A stretch of 64,000 bases of DNA, from NCBI RefSeq assembly GCF_014203595.1, contig NZ_JACHJK010000008.1, forward strand, positions 372,001 through 436,000. Direction: 5' to 3'. Every line of letters starts with the position of its first letter. The stretch's first letter is position 1. A program made the position numbers and the translations under genes. Positions 17,401-26,332 of the stretch are shown here, piece after piece. The notes under the pieces were generated by a model. The model had not been told where the DNA came from. It ran no database searches and saw nothing but the letters and a program-made list of their open reading frames with translations. The DNA is from Streptomyces echinatus (GTDB lineage Bacteria > Actinomycetota > Actinomycetes > Streptomycetales > Streptomycetaceae).

Positions 17401-20400
17401 CTAGCCCTCTGACGCCTTGCCACCCGAACGGGGTGCGCCCACCGACGCGCCCGCCTTGACTCCGCCGTCCTTGCCGGACGCCGGCGTCTCGAAGGACTCC
17501 AGCGCCTCCAGGACGTCCTGGACCCGGGAGATCTCGGCGTTGATGTCCTCGCGCCGGCGCACCAAAATCTCCAGCTCCCGCTTGCCCTCCTCGACCGTGC
17601 GCCGGGCCTCGCGGATCGCCTCCGCCTTCAGCTCCTCGGCCTCCTTGACCAGGCGGGCCTTCTTCTGCTCGGCCTCCTTGAGCAGCCCCTCCGCCTTCTT
17701 GACGGCGGCGATGCGCACCTTCCCCGCCTCGGAGTTGGCCTCCGAGACCAGCTCCTTGGCCTTCGCCTCGGCCTTCCCCAGCTGCTCCTCGGCGGCCTTG
17801 ATGAGCGCGTCGCAGCGGTCGCCGGTGGACTTCATCGTCTCGGCGGCCTCGCGGCGGGCCCGCTCGTGCAGCTCCTCGATCTCGGTCGTGATGCGCTCGC
17901 GCAGCTCCTCCGCGCGCTCCCTGATCGCGGTGGCGTCCCGGCGCGCGCCGACCAGCAGCTCGTCCGCGTCCGTGCGCGACTTCTCCACCATCGAGTTGCC
18001 CTTGATGGTCGCCTCGGAGACGATCCGCTCGGCCTCGCTGCGGGCCGCGCCCACCATCGTGTCGGCCTGCGACTCGGCGTCCGCGGTGGTCTTCAGCGCC
18101 TGCTCCTGCGCCTCGCCGAGCAGCTTGTCCACCTCGGCCGTGGTCTCCGTGATGAGCGTGTCGACCTGCTCGGCCGCCTCGGAACGCCGCTTGTTGGCGT
18201 CCTTGCGGGCCTCGTCCAGGGTGCGTTCGGCATCCTCGCGGGCGGAGTTGAGGAGCCGCTCGGCCTCGGCCTCCGCGTCCGCCTTGAGCCGCTCGGCGTC
18301 CGCCCGTACCCGCTCGGCGTGCTGCTGGGCGGAGCCCACGGTCTCGGCGGCCTCGGCGCGCAGCCGTTCGGCGTCGCCGGCGGCGTCCCCGACGAGCTGC
18401 TCGGCGTGCGCCACCGCCTCCGCGCGGACCCGGTCCGCCTCGGCGAGCGCCTCGGCGCGTACCCGGTCGGCCTCGGCCACGGTCTCGGTCTGCAGCCGGT
18501 CCGCCTCGGTGAGCGCCTCGGTGCGCACCCGGTCGGCCTCCGCGACCGTCTCCGTCTGGAGCCGCTCGGCCTCGTTGCGGGCCTCGGTGATGAGGGTGTC
18601 GGCCTGGGTCGCCGCGTCCGAACGGATGCGGTTGGCGTCCTCGCGGGCATCCGCCCGGGTACGGGCAGCCGCCTGGTCGGCCTCGGCGAGCGCGTCCGAC
18701 GCCTCGGTGCGCACCCGCTGGGCGTACTCGCCCGCGTCCGAGCGCAGCCGCTCGGCCTCGGCGATCGCCTCCGCCATCGTCCGCTCGGCCAGCGCCTTCG
18801 CGGCCTCCGACTCCTCGTGCGCCTCGCGCCGGACCCGGGAGGCGTCCTCGCTCGCCCGCTCCCGCTCGGCGTAGGCGTCGGCGCGGACCCGGTCCGCCTC
18901 CTCGCCGGCCTCCCGCTTCGTCCGGTCCGCCGCGTGCTCGGCGGCCGAGCGCAGCCCGGCGATCTCCTCCTGCGCCTGCTCGTGCAGCCCGGCGACGGAG
19001 TCCCGCACCTGCTGGGCGTGCTGCTCGGCGGCGGCGACCATCTCCGTGGCGCGCCGGTCGGCCTCCTCCACCAGCCGGGTCGCCTCGGCCTGAGCCTCCT
19101 CGACCCGCTTGCGGGCGGAGGCCAGCAGCTCCTCGCTCTGCTCGCGGGCCCGCTGCCGCTCCTGGCCGGCCTCCTCGCGGGCGGAGCCGAGGAGTTCCTC
19201 GGCCTCGCGGCGGCGCCGGGCGGCCTCCTCCTGCGCGGCGGCCAGCGTCTCGGACGCCTCGGCGCCCAGCCGCTCGGCGGCGGCCTGCGCCTCCGCGCGC
19301 ACCCGGTCGGCGGTGTCCTGGGCCTCCGTCTTCAGCCGTTCGGCCTCGGCGGCGGCCTCGGACCGCAGCCGTACGGCGATGGCCTCGCCCTCGGCGCGGG
19401 AGGCGGACGCGTCGGACGCGGCCTCGGTGCGCAGCCGGTCGGCCTCGGTCTCGGCCTGCTGCTGGAGGGTGCGGATCCGCTCGGCCGACTCCGCGCGCAG
19501 CCGCTCGGACTCCTCGGCGGTCTCCCGGCGGATCCGTGCGGCCTCCTCGCGGGCGTCGGTCAGCGCCTGCTCGGCCGACGCCAGCCGCTCCTGCGTCTCC
19601 GTCTGAAGACGGGTCAGCTCCTCGGCGGCCTCACCGCGGCGGGCCTCGACGGCCCGCTCGGTCTCCTCGCGCAGCTCCCGCGCCGCCTTCTCGGCGTCCG
19701 ACCGGGTCGTGTCGGCCTGCTCGGCGGCCTCGGCGCGCAGCCGCTCGGCCTCCTTGCGGGCGCGCTCCAGGGTCTCCTCGGCCTGCCGGCGCAGACCGGT
19801 GGCCCGCTCGATGGCCTCGGTGCGGACCTTCTCGCTGTCGGTGGTCGCGGTCTTGCGCAGCTCGTCGGCGTCCGCCTTGGCCTTGGCCAGCAGCTCCTCG
19901 GCGGACCTGGCCGCCTCCTCGATCTGCGCGACGGCCTCGCGGCGGGCCTCGGCACGGATCGACTCGCCCTCGGCGACCGCGTCGGCGCGCAGCTGCTCGG
20001 CCTCGCCGCGCAGCCGGCGGGCCTCCTCCTGCAGCTCGACCGTCTTGGCGCGGTACTCCTTGGTGTCGTCCTTCGCCGCGCCCTTGAGCTGCTCGGCGAT
20101 GTCGTGCGCCTCGGCGCGCAGCCGGTCCGCCTCGGTCTCGGCCTCCGTGCGGATCCGCTCGGCCTCCTCGGCGGCGGCCCGAGTGGTCTTCTGGGCGTCC
20201 TCCGACGCCTTGTTCAGCACGTCCTCGGCGGTCTTGGCCGCCTTGGACAACTGGGAGGCCGTCTCCTCGGCGGTGACCGAGCGGGCCTTCTCACCGGCCT
20301 CGGCGACGATCTTCTCGGCCTCGGCCCGGGCGTCGGCGACCAGCTGCTCGGCCTCGGACTTGGTGTGCTCGGCCTCCTTGGTGGCCTCCTCGACCAGCCG

Positions 20401-21348
20401 GGCGACCTGCTCCTTCGCCGTGCGCGTGCGCGTCTCGTTGGCCGCCTCGGCGCTGGCCAGGGCCTTGGCGGCGGCCTCCTTGGCCTCCGTCTGCAGCTTC
20501 TCGGCCTCGGCCTGCGCCTTGCGCAGCGCCTCCTCGGCCGCCGTCATCCGCTCCTCGGCGGCCCGGCTCAGCTCGGCGGCCTGCCGACGGGCGGTGTCCG
20601 ACTCGCCGACCGCGTCGGTGCGCAGCTGCTCGGCGTGCTCGGTGGCCTCCTGGGCCTGCGTGGAGGCGGCGTTCAGCAGGCGCTCGGCGTCCGTGCGGGC
20701 ACGGCGCAGGAGCTGCTCGGCCTCCGCGCGGGCCGCCTCGGCGTCGGCCTGCAGCCGCTCCCGGGCCTCCCGGGTCAGCCGCTCGGCCTCGGCGCGGGCC
20801 GCGGTCATCGCCTGCTCGGCCTCGGCGCGGGACTCGTCCAGCAGCCTGCGGGCCTGCTGCTCGGTACGGGCGCGCAGCTGCTCGGCCCAGGCCACGTTCT
20901 CGTTGACGTGGGACTCGACCGTGGAGCGGCGCTCGGCCAGCTCCTGGTCCAGCTGCTGGCGCCGGGTCACCGCCTCCTGGTGCAGCTCGGCCTGGAGCCG
21001 GGCGGCCTGCTCGGCGTGCTCCTGCAAAATGCGCTGGGTCTGCGCGCGGGCCTGGCTCAGCTCCCGCTCGGCGTCCTGGCGCAGCTGCTCGGCCTGCATC
21101 TGGGCGTTGCGGAGCAACTGCTCGGCCTGGTAGCCGATGTCACCGCCGTCGTAGGCGGGCCGGGTCATGAGGGTGCGCCGCGCCTCGTGCAGCTTGGCAC
21201 GCAGCACCTCGACCTGGTAGCCGAGGTCCTCGGCGTGCTGAATCGCCTTTTCCCGCTCGGTCCTCAGCCGCTTCATCTCGGCCTCGAACCGAGAGAGGTG
21301 GTCGACGTCAGCCGCCGGCTCTCGCTCCTGGCTCTCGTAGCCCCGCAC
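17401..21348 (-). CDS. scy: Scy, giant coiled-coil polarity protein
   Basis: Scy organises the tip growth centre (polarisome) of hyphae and interacts with FilP and DivIVA. It has 1315 residues from GTG 21348 (start RGYESQEREP after the first residue), close to the known length. Residues about 15-70 form a heptad, DivIVA-like segment (LSRFEAEMKRLRTEREKAI), and after that more than 1100 residues are continuous coiled coil with the 51-residue repeat of hendecads described for this class; units such as AEADRVRAEALAEADRVRAE recur. The C-terminus EILVRRREDINAEISRVQDVLEAL mirrors that of FilP, showing common descent. A purine-rich AGGGGA lies about 15 nt upstream. Confidence 0.96.
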   Translation of the reverse strand: MRGYESQEREPAADVDHLSRFEAEMKRLRTEREKAIQHAEDLGYQVEVLRAKLHEARRTLMTRPAYDGGDIGYQAEQLLRNAQMQAEQLRQDAERELSQARAQTQRILQEHAEQAARLQAELHQEAVTRRQQLDQELAERRSTVESHVNENVAWAEQLRARTEQQARRLLDESRAEAEQAMTAARAEAERLTREARERLQADAEAARAEAEQLLRRARTDAERLLNAASTQAQEATEHAEQLRTDAVGESDTARRQAAELSRAAEERMTAAEEALRKAQAEAEKLQTEAKEAAAKALASAEAANETRTRTAKEQVARLVEEATKEAEHTKSEAEQLVADARAEAEKIVAEAGEKARSVTAEETASQLSKAAKTAEDVLNKASEDAQKTTRAAAEEAERIRTEAETEADRLRAEAHDIAEQLKGAAKDDTKEYRAKTVELQEEARRLRGEAEQLRADAVAEGESIRAEARREAVAQIEEAARSAEELLAKAKADADELRKTATTDSEKVRTEAIERATGLRRQAEETLERARKEAERLRAEAAEQADTTRSDAEKAARELREETERAVEARRGEAAEELTRLQTETQERLASAEQALTDAREEAARIRRETAEESERLRAESAERIRTLQQQAETEADRLRTEAASDASASRAEGEAIAVRLRSEAAAEAERLKTEAQDTADRVRAEAQAAAERLGAEASETLAAAQEEAARRRREAEELLGSAREEAGQERQRAREQSEELLASARKRVEEAQAEATRLVEEADRRATEMVAAAEQHAQQVRDSVAGLHEQAQEEIAGLRSAAEHAADRTKREAGEEADRVRADAYAERERASEDASRVRREAHEESEAAKALAERTMAEAIAEAERLRSDAGEYAQRVRTEASDALAEADQAAARTRADAREDANRIRSDAATQADTLITEARNEAERLQTETVAEADRVRTEALTEADRLQTETVAEADRVRAEALAEADRVRAEAVAHAEQLVGDAAGDAERLRAEAAETVGSAQQHAERVRADAERLKADAEAEAERLLNSAREDAERTLDEARKDANKRRSEAAEQVDTLITETTAEVDKLLGEAQEQALKTTADAESQADTMVGAARSEAERIVSEATIKGNSMVEKSRTDADELLVGARRDATAIRERAEELRERITTEIEELHERARREAAETMKSTGDRCDALIKAAEEQLGKAEAKAKELVSEANSEAGKVRIAAVKKAEGLLKEAEQKKARLVKEAEELKAEAIREARRTVEEGKRELEILVRRREDINAEISRVQDVLEALESFETPASGKDGGVKAGASVGAPRSGGKASEG

Positions 21349-21554
21349 TGCGCGGTCCCATCCGTCCCCTGGTCAGCTTCTCCAACGAGCTCCGTCCATC
21401 CGCCGGACGGGGCCCCCGGGGAATGGTGTCAGATCAACGGCGGAGCACGGGCTGCTGCCCCGACGCTCGTCCCCCGAAACCCGGACCCCGGCATGCGGTC
21501 GCCCCGGTTGAAGAGACGACCGCCCCCAACCCTACCGGCCCATATGTACGGGGG

Positions 21555-21995
21555 TCAGTGCTCGGGCGACTCAACAGGGGCCGAAGTGACCAGTTCTGTC
21601 AGGACTCCATGGCAATCCTTGGGGTGCAGGAAGGTGATCCGTGACCCCATGGAACCGCGTCGGGGCTCCTCGTACAGCACGCGTACGCCCTTGCCGCGGA
21701 TCTCCTCGGCGTCGCCGTCCACATCCGCCGTACCGAAAGCGATGTGATGGACGCCCTCGCCGTTCTTCGCGAGCCACTTGCCGACCGCCGAGTCCTCGCG
21801 GGTCGGTTCCAGCAGCTGGAGGTAGGAGGCGCCGCCGTCGGACGTCTCGTTGATCTTGAGCATGGCCTCGCGCACGCCCTGTTCCTCGTTGACCTCGGTG
21901 TGGAACACCTCGAAGCCGTACGTGGCCCGGTAGAACTCGACGGTCGCGTCGAGGTCGTGGCAGGCGATCCCGATGTGGTCGATTCGCGTCAGCAT
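21555..21995 (-). CDS. Methylmalonyl-CoA epimerase
   Basis: Interconverts (2R)- and (2S)-methylmalonyl-CoA. It has 146 residues of the vicinal-oxygen-chelate fold: repeat 1 begins LTRIDHIGIACHDLDATVEFY with the metal-binding His of DHIGIA, and repeat 2 carries GVHHIAFGTADVD, with the acid ligand in the last strand. Length and start at ATG 21995 are standard. It diverges from the thiolase gene across about 150 nt. Together with MeaB and the B12 adenosyltransferase it belongs to the propionyl/methylmalonyl-CoA route that also supplies polyketide extender units. Confidence 0.93.
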   Translation of the reverse strand: MLTRIDHIGIACHDLDATVEFYRATYGFEVFHTEVNEEQGVREAMLKINETSDGGASYLQLLEPTREDSAVGKWLAKNGEGVHHIAFGTADVDGDAEEIRGKGVRVLYEEPRRGSMGSRITFLHPKDCHGVLTELVTSAPVESPEH

Positions 21996-22144
21996 GGAAT
22001 CAGTGCAGCGCTCCCGAGGTGGTTACGCAACGTGCGCGCGATCACACCGACAGGCCGATGACGGCGTGCGCGACCGCTCAGTACATTCGAAGTAAACCCT
22101 CGTTCACTCCTCGGCTGTGTACAGCTGGAAGGGGATCGCACCTC

Positions 22145-23344
22145 ATGTCTTCTGGAACGACCAGCTCGGTGATCGTCGCGGGCGCCCGGACGCCCATGGG
22201 GCGGCTGCTGGGCTCGCTGAAGTCCTTCTCGGGAGCCGACCTCGGCGGCTTCGCGATCAAGGCCGCCCTCGACCGTGCGGGGATCGGCGGCGACCAGGTG
22301 CAGTACGTGATCATGGGCCAGGTGCTGCAGGCCGGCGCGGGCCAGATCCCGGCCCGCCAGGCCGCGGTCAAGGCCGGCATCCCGATGAGCGTCCCGGCGC
22401 TCACCATCAACAAGGTGTGCCTCTCCGGCCTCGACGCCATCGCCCTCGCCGACCAGCTGATCCGCGCCGGCGAGTTCGACATCGTCGTGGCGGGCGGCCA
22501 GGAGTCGATGACCAACGCCCCGCACCTGCTGCCCAAGTCCCGCGACGGCTTCAAGTACGGCGCCGTCCAGATGCTCGACGCGATGGCCTACGACGGTCTG
22601 ACCGACCCGTGGGAGAACATCCCGATGGGCGAGTCCACCGAGAAGCACAACACCCGCCTCGGCATCGGCCGCGCCGAGCAGGACGAGATCGCCGCCCTGT
22701 CCCACCAGCGGGCCGCCGCCGCGCAGAAGAACGGCCTGTTCGAGGCCGAGATCACCCCGGTGGAGATCCCGCAGCGCAAGGGCGACCCGGTGCTGTTCAG
22801 CAAGGACGAGGGCATCCGCGGCGACACCACCGCCGAGTCCCTGGGCAAGCTGCGCCCGGCCTTCGCCAAGGACGGCACGATCACGGCCGGCTCCGCCTCG
22901 CAGATCTCGGACGGTGCGGCGGCCGTGGTCGTGATGAGCAAGGCCAAGGCCGAGGAGCTGGGCCTGACGTGGCTCGCCGAGATCGGCGCGCACGGCAACG
23001 TGGCCGGACCGGACACCAGCCTGCAGTCCCAGCCGTCCAACGCCATCCTGCACGCCCTGAACAAGGACGGCCTGGAGGTCTCCGACCTCGACCTCATCGA
23101 GATCAACGAGGCCTTCGCCGCCGTCGCCGTGCAGTCAATGAAGGACCTCGGCGTTTCCACCGAAAAGGTGAACGTGAACGGTGGTGCGATCGCCCTGGGT
23201 CACCCGATCGGCATGTCCGGCGCCCGTCTCGTGCTCCACTTGGCGCTCGAGCTCAAGCGCCGCGGCGGCGGCGTCGGCGCGGCCGCGCTGTGCGGCGGCG
23301 GCGGCCAGGGCGACGCGCTGATCGTGCGCGTGCCGAAGGCCTGA
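22145..23344 (+). CDS. Acetyl-CoA acetyltransferase (thiolase)
   Basis: Condenses two acetyl-CoA to acetoacetyl-CoA, or the reverse. It has 399 residues from ATG 22145. The acyl-accepting Cys is C92 in NKVCLSGLDAI, the catalytic His lies in NGGAIALGHPIGMSGAR, and the second Cys is in the C-terminal CGGGGQGDA. Length and motifs are those of biosynthetic thiolase II. The product is the substrate of the dehydrogenase at 4.1 kb. MeaB follows 50 nt downstream on the same strand, so the two are probably co-transcribed. Confidence 0.94.
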   Translation: MSSGTTSSVIVAGARTPMGRLLGSLKSFSGADLGGFAIKAALDRAGIGGDQVQYVIMGQVLQAGAGQIPARQAAVKAGIPMSVPALTINKVCLSGLDAIALADQLIRAGEFDIVVAGGQESMTNAPHLLPKSRDGFKYGAVQMLDAMAYDGLTDPWENIPMGESTEKHNTRLGIGRAEQDEIAALSHQRAAAAQKNGLFEAEITPVEIPQRKGDPVLFSKDEGIRGDTTAESLGKLRPAFAKDGTITAGSASQISDGAAAVVVMSKAKAEELGLTWLAEIGAHGNVAGPDTSLQSQPSNAILHALNKDGLEVSDLDLIEINEAFAAVAVQSMKDLGVSTEKVNVNGGAIALGHPIGMSGARLVLHLALELKRRGGGVGAAALCGGGGQGDALIVRVPKA

Positions 23345-23394
23345 GTTCCCCCGCACAGCCGAAGGTACGTCGCCGAAGTGAACGGAGCAGTTTG

Positions 23395-24351
23395 ATGCAG
23401 GACGTCTCCTCTCTGGTGGCCCAGGCCAGGGACGGCCGGCCGCGGGCCGTGGCCCGGCTGATCTCCCTCGTGGAGGGGGCGTCCCCGCAGCTCCGGGAGG
23501 TCATGGCGGCGCTGGCCCCGCTGACCGGCAACGCCTACGTGGTCGGTCTGACCGGTTCGCCCGGCGTCGGCAAGTCGACCTCCACCTCGGCGCTCGTCAC
23601 CGCGTACCGCAAGCAGGGCAAGCGGGTCGGCGTCCTGGCCGTCGACCCCTCGTCCCCGTTCTCCGGCGGCGCCCTGCTCGGCGACCGCGTCCGGATGTCG
23701 GACCACGCCTCCGACCCTGGCGTCTACATCCGCTCGATGGCCACCCGGGGCCATCTCGGCGGCCTGGCCTGGGCCGCTCCGCAGGCCATCCGCGTGCTCG
23801 ACGCGGCGGGCTGCGACGTGGTCCTGGTCGAGACGGTCGGCGTCGGCCAGTCGGAGGTCGAGATCGCCTCCCAGGCGGACACCAGCGTGGTGCTGCTGGC
23901 CCCCGGGATGGGCGACGGCATCCAGGCGGCGAAGGCGGGCATCCTGGAGATCGGCGACGTCTACGTCGTCAACAAGGCCGACCGGGACGGCGCCGACGCC
24001 ACCGCCCGCGAGCTGAACCACATGCTGGGCCTGGGCGAGGCCCGCGGCCCCGGGGACTGGCGCCCGCCCATCGTCAAGACGGTCGCGGCCCGTGCGGAGG
24101 GCGTCGACGAGGTCGTGGAGGCCCTGGAGAAGCACCGCGCGTGGATGGAGGAGCGCGGAGTGCTGGCCGAGCGCCGCCGCGCCCGCGCGGCCCGCGAGGT
24201 GGAGACCATCGCCGTCACCGCGCTGCGCGAACGCATCGGCGACCTCCACGGCGACCGCCGCCTCAGCGCCCTCGCCGAGCGGATCACCGCCGGCGAACTG
24301 GACCCGTACCGCGCGGCGGACGAGCTGGTCGAGGGGCTCACACAGGGCTGA
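23395..24351 (+). CDS. meaB: MeaB-type G-protein chaperone of B12-dependent mutase
   Basis: MeaB is a GTPase that gates transfer of adenosylcobalamin into acyl-CoA mutases and protects them from inactivation. It has 318 residues from ATG 23395 after GGAG. Walker A GSPGVGKST is at 54-62, followed by VLAVDPSSPFSGGALLGDR, the switch-like SMATRGHLGG, Walker B VVLVETVGVGQSE and base-recognition NKAD. The C-terminal arm has the usual dimerisation helix. It clusters with thiolase and epimerase; its likely client is a methylmalonyl-CoA or isobutyryl-CoA mutase, one of which is at 34.1 kb. Confidence 0.94.
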   Translation: MQDVSSLVAQARDGRPRAVARLISLVEGASPQLREVMAALAPLTGNAYVVGLTGSPGVGKSTSTSALVTAYRKQGKRVGVLAVDPSSPFSGGALLGDRVRMSDHASDPGVYIRSMATRGHLGGLAWAAPQAIRVLDAAGCDVVLVETVGVGQSEVEIASQADTSVVLLAPGMGDGIQAAKAGILEIGDVYVVNKADRDGADATARELNHMLGLGEARGPGDWRPPIVKTVAARAEGVDEVVEALEKHRAWMEERGVLAERRRARAAREVETIAVTALRERIGDLHGDRRLSALAERITAGELDPYRAADELVEGLTQG

Positions 24352-24378
24352 GTCTGGCCGGCTCCCCGGCGGCGCTGC

Positions 24379-24412
24379 TAGCATGATCGACATGTTCCTC
24401 CTCCTGGCGTAG
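24379..24412 (+). promoter_or_regulatory. -10 box and leaderless micro-ORF (MFLLLA) ahead of an MFS exporter gene
   Basis: TAGCAT (24379-24384) is a good -10 box; 7 nt later the ATG of a six-codon reading frame begins (24392-24412, product MFLLLA, stop TAG). Transcription from this box would start at or next to that ATG. It is followed by a GC hairpin and then the MFS start at 24499. This is the layout of ribosome-mediated attenuation leaders in front of antibiotic-resistance genes. The function is inferred. Confidence 0.45.
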
Positions 24413-24421
24413 AGCGCACCT

Positions 24422-24490
24422 GGCGCGCGGGGTCCGACGACGGGCCGCCGCGCCCTCCGGTGTCCCCTCTTCCACGCCTTCCGCAGAGGA
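24422..24490 (+). promoter_or_regulatory. Candidate attenuator structures between micro-ORF and MFS gene
   Basis: GGCGCG (24422-24427) can pair with CGCGCC (24449-24454), extended by CGG/CCG, right after the micro-ORF. Further down CCTCT (24466-24470) is complementary to AGAGG (24485-24489), which is the ribosome-binding site of the MFS gene. Together they could switch expression depending on ribosome position on the micro-ORF. This rests on base pairing by eye. Confidence 0.4.
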
Positions 24491-24498
24491 ACGTTCGC

Positions 24499-25728
24499 GT
24501 GTCCACGCACCCTTCGCGGCCTTCGTACGCCGCTGTCCTGCGCATCCCGCATGCGCGCCGCGCCTTCATGTCCGCCCTCACGGCCCGCCTGTCCTACGGC
24601 ACGGTGGCGCCGGCCCTTCTGCTGTCCGTCACCGGTGCCACCGGGTCGTACGCCGTCTCCGGCGCCGTGCTGGCCCTGTTCGGCGCCATGACCGTGTTCC
24701 TGATGCCGTACCGGGCCCTGCTGATCGACCGCCACGGCCCGCGCCGGGCCCTGCTGCCCATGTCGGCGCTGTACGGGGCCCTGCTGTGCGCCCTCGCGGC
24801 CCTCACCTGGCGGCCCGGGGCGCCGTCCGCGGCGATCGCCGGGGCGGCCGCCCTGGCCGGTGCCTGCGCACCCCCGCTGGGCCCGACCATGCGCGCGCTG
24901 TGGGCGGAACTGGCCCCGGACCGCGCTCTGTTGCAGCGCGCCTACAGTCTCGACGGCGTCGCCGAGGAACTGCTGTACGTCTCCGGTCCGGCGCTGGTCG
25001 GCGCGCTGATCGGCGTCGCCCCGCCGGCCGCCGCGATCCTGCTGAGCGCGGCGCTGGTCGTGGGCGGCACCTGCGTCTTCGTCACGTCCCCGGCGCTGCC
25101 CGGTCCGCGCCCCGGCCCCGGCGGCGGACGGCGCGGCCCGCTCCGCGGCCTGCTCGCACCGGTCGCGGTGGCCCTGGGCACGGGACTGGCCCTGAGCGGA
25201 GTGGACCTGCTGGCGCTGGCGTTCGCGTCCGAGGGGTCGTACGACACCGCGCTGGTGCCCTGGGTCCTGGGCGCGCTGTCCGCCGGCAGCGCCGTCGGCG
25301 GGCTGGTGAACGGCGCGGTGGCGTGGCGGGCGTCCGCCCGCGTCCGGCTGTGCGGGTTCGCGGTGGCCCTGGGCCTGGTGATCGCGGTGGCCGGCCTGGC
25401 CCCCGGCCTGTGGACGTTCACCGGGGCGATGGCCCTCGCGGGCGCGTTCATCGCCCCGGCCCTGACGACGGCGTACCTCCTGGCCGACGAGACGGTCCCC
25501 GAGGACAGCCGCACGCAGGCCGGCGCGTGGGTGAACATGGCGGTGAACGCGGGAAGTTCCGGCGGAGCCCTGGTGACAGGGCTGCTGATCGGCCGGTTCC
25601 CCCTGGAGCTGTGCTTCCTGGCGGCCGGTGTCACCGCCGCGACGGCCGCGGCCGTCGCGGCCGCGGCCCGGGCGGGCGCCGGGGACGCCTCACGCCGGGA
25701 GGGCCCGCGGGAGGCCGCCAGCCGGTGA
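24499..25728 (+). CDS. MFS exporter
   Basis: This 409-residue major facilitator protein starts at GTG 24499, 8 nt after AGAGGA. About twelve helices are predicted; the family loop 2-3 motif appears as ALLIDRHGPRRALLP, and loop 8-9 has small and basic residues. There is no signal peptide and the C-terminus is charged. The upstream leader (micro-ORF plus hairpins) suggests induction by a ribosome-targeting compound and hence drug export, but the substrate is not determinable from sequence. It is convergent with absC, sharing a perfect palindromic terminator. Confidence 0.87.
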   Translation: MSTHPSRPSYAAVLRIPHARRAFMSALTARLSYGTVAPALLLSVTGATGSYAVSGAVLALFGAMTVFLMPYRALLIDRHGPRRALLPMSALYGALLCALAALTWRPGAPSAAIAGAAALAGACAPPLGPTMRALWAELAPDRALLQRAYSLDGVAEELLYVSGPALVGALIGVAPPAAAILLSAALVVGGTCVFVTSPALPGPRPGPGGGRRGPLRGLLAPVAVALGTGLALSGVDLLALAFASEGSYDTALVPWVLGALSAGSAVGGLVNGAVAWRASARVRLCGFAVALGLVIAVAGLAPGLWTFTGAMALAGAFIAPALTTAYLLADETVPEDSRTQAGAWVNMAVNAGSSGGALVTGLLIGRFPLELCFLAAGVTAATAAAVAAAARAGAGDASRREGPREAASR

Positions 25729-25742
25729 CCCGGACCGCCACC

Positions 25743-25770
25743 GCCCTGAGCCTCCCGGGAGGCTCAGGGC
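25743..25770. terminator. Perfect 28-nt palindrome, bidirectional terminator between MFS gene and absC
   Basis: Bases 25743-25770 read the same on both strands (arms GCCCTGAGCCTCCC and its complement). It can form a 12-bp hairpin with a 4-nt loop in transcripts of either strand. The last codons and stop (TGA, 25766-25764) of absC lie inside it, so the absC message ends within the structure. Confidence 0.75.
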
Positions 25771-26240
25771 CGTCCCCGCTGCCCCCTGAGGTGCTCGGCG
25801 ATCGGCTTGAGCGCCTTGTCCAGCTCCGTCAGCGCGTCCGGTGACAGCAGGTCGATGAAGTGCCGGCGCACCGATGCCACGTGGTGCGGCGCGACCTTCC
25901 GCATTGTCTCCATGCCGTGGTCCGTGAGGACGGCGTAGAGACCCCGCCGGTCGGTGTCGCAGTTCTCGCGGCGCACCAGGTTCGCGTTCTCCATACGCGT
26001 GATCTGGTGCGAGAGCCGGCTCTTGGACTGCAGGGTGGCGGAGGCCAGGTCGCTCATCCGCATCCGCACGTCTTCCGACTCGGACAGGTTCACCAGGATC
26101 TCGTAGTCGTTCATTGTCAGGCCGAACGGCTGCAGGTCCTTTTCGAGCTGGTACGTCAACAGCCTGTTGACCTCCAGGTGGGTGCGCCAGGCGCACTGCT
26201 CCGCATCGGTCAGCCAGCGCGTGGCCGTCTCGGTCTCCAT
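25764..26240 (-). CDS. absC: AbsC-like MarR-family regulator
   Basis: This 158-residue winged-helix repressor resembles AbsC of S. coelicolor (SCO5405), a zinc-responsive pleiotropic regulator needed for antibiotic production under some conditions; length and flanking genes agree, as recalled. The DNA-binding region spans about residues 45-115: LTMNDYEILVNLSESEDVRMRMSDL, recognition helix around SKSRLSHQITRME, wing NCDTDRRGLYAVLT. ATG 26240 is apparently leaderless. An imperfect palindrome in the promoter may be its own operator. The adjacent AIM24 genes are transcribed the same way but lie upstream. Confidence 0.88.
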   Translation of the reverse strand: METETATRWLTDAEQCAWRTHLEVNRLLTYQLEKDLQPFGLTMNDYEILVNLSESEDVRMRMSDLASATLQSKSRLSHQITRMENANLVRRENCDTDRRGLYAVLTDHGMETMRKVAPHHVASVRRHFIDLLSPDALTELDKALKPIAEHLRGQRGRP

Positions 26241-26246
26241 GAATGA

Positions 26247-26280
26247 AGTCTACCTAAGAAGTTGAATGACGAACTACTTC
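26247..26280 (-). promoter_or_regulatory. absC promoter with overlapping palindrome
   Basis: On the minus strand, TAGACT (26252-26247) is followed by exactly six bases and then ATG 26240, so the mRNA is probably leaderless; a TAGTTC hexamer lies 18 nt further upstream. An imperfect inverted repeat, GAAGTTG (26258-26264) against the run ending ACTTC at 26280, covers the promoter core and would suit autoregulation by a MarR dimer. Confidence 0.45.
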
Positions 26281-26332
26281 GGGTGGTGTGACAGTGCGCA
26301 CGCGTTCGACGTCACACTCCGCAGACTACCGC

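Noticed and set aside
17866..21747. Open frame of about 1290 codons on the strand opposite scy, Leu/Gly/Arg-rich
   Set aside because: It mirrors the highly repetitive, GC-biased scy codons. The product is low-complexity, has no family features or ribosome site, and overlaps a gene that is certain.
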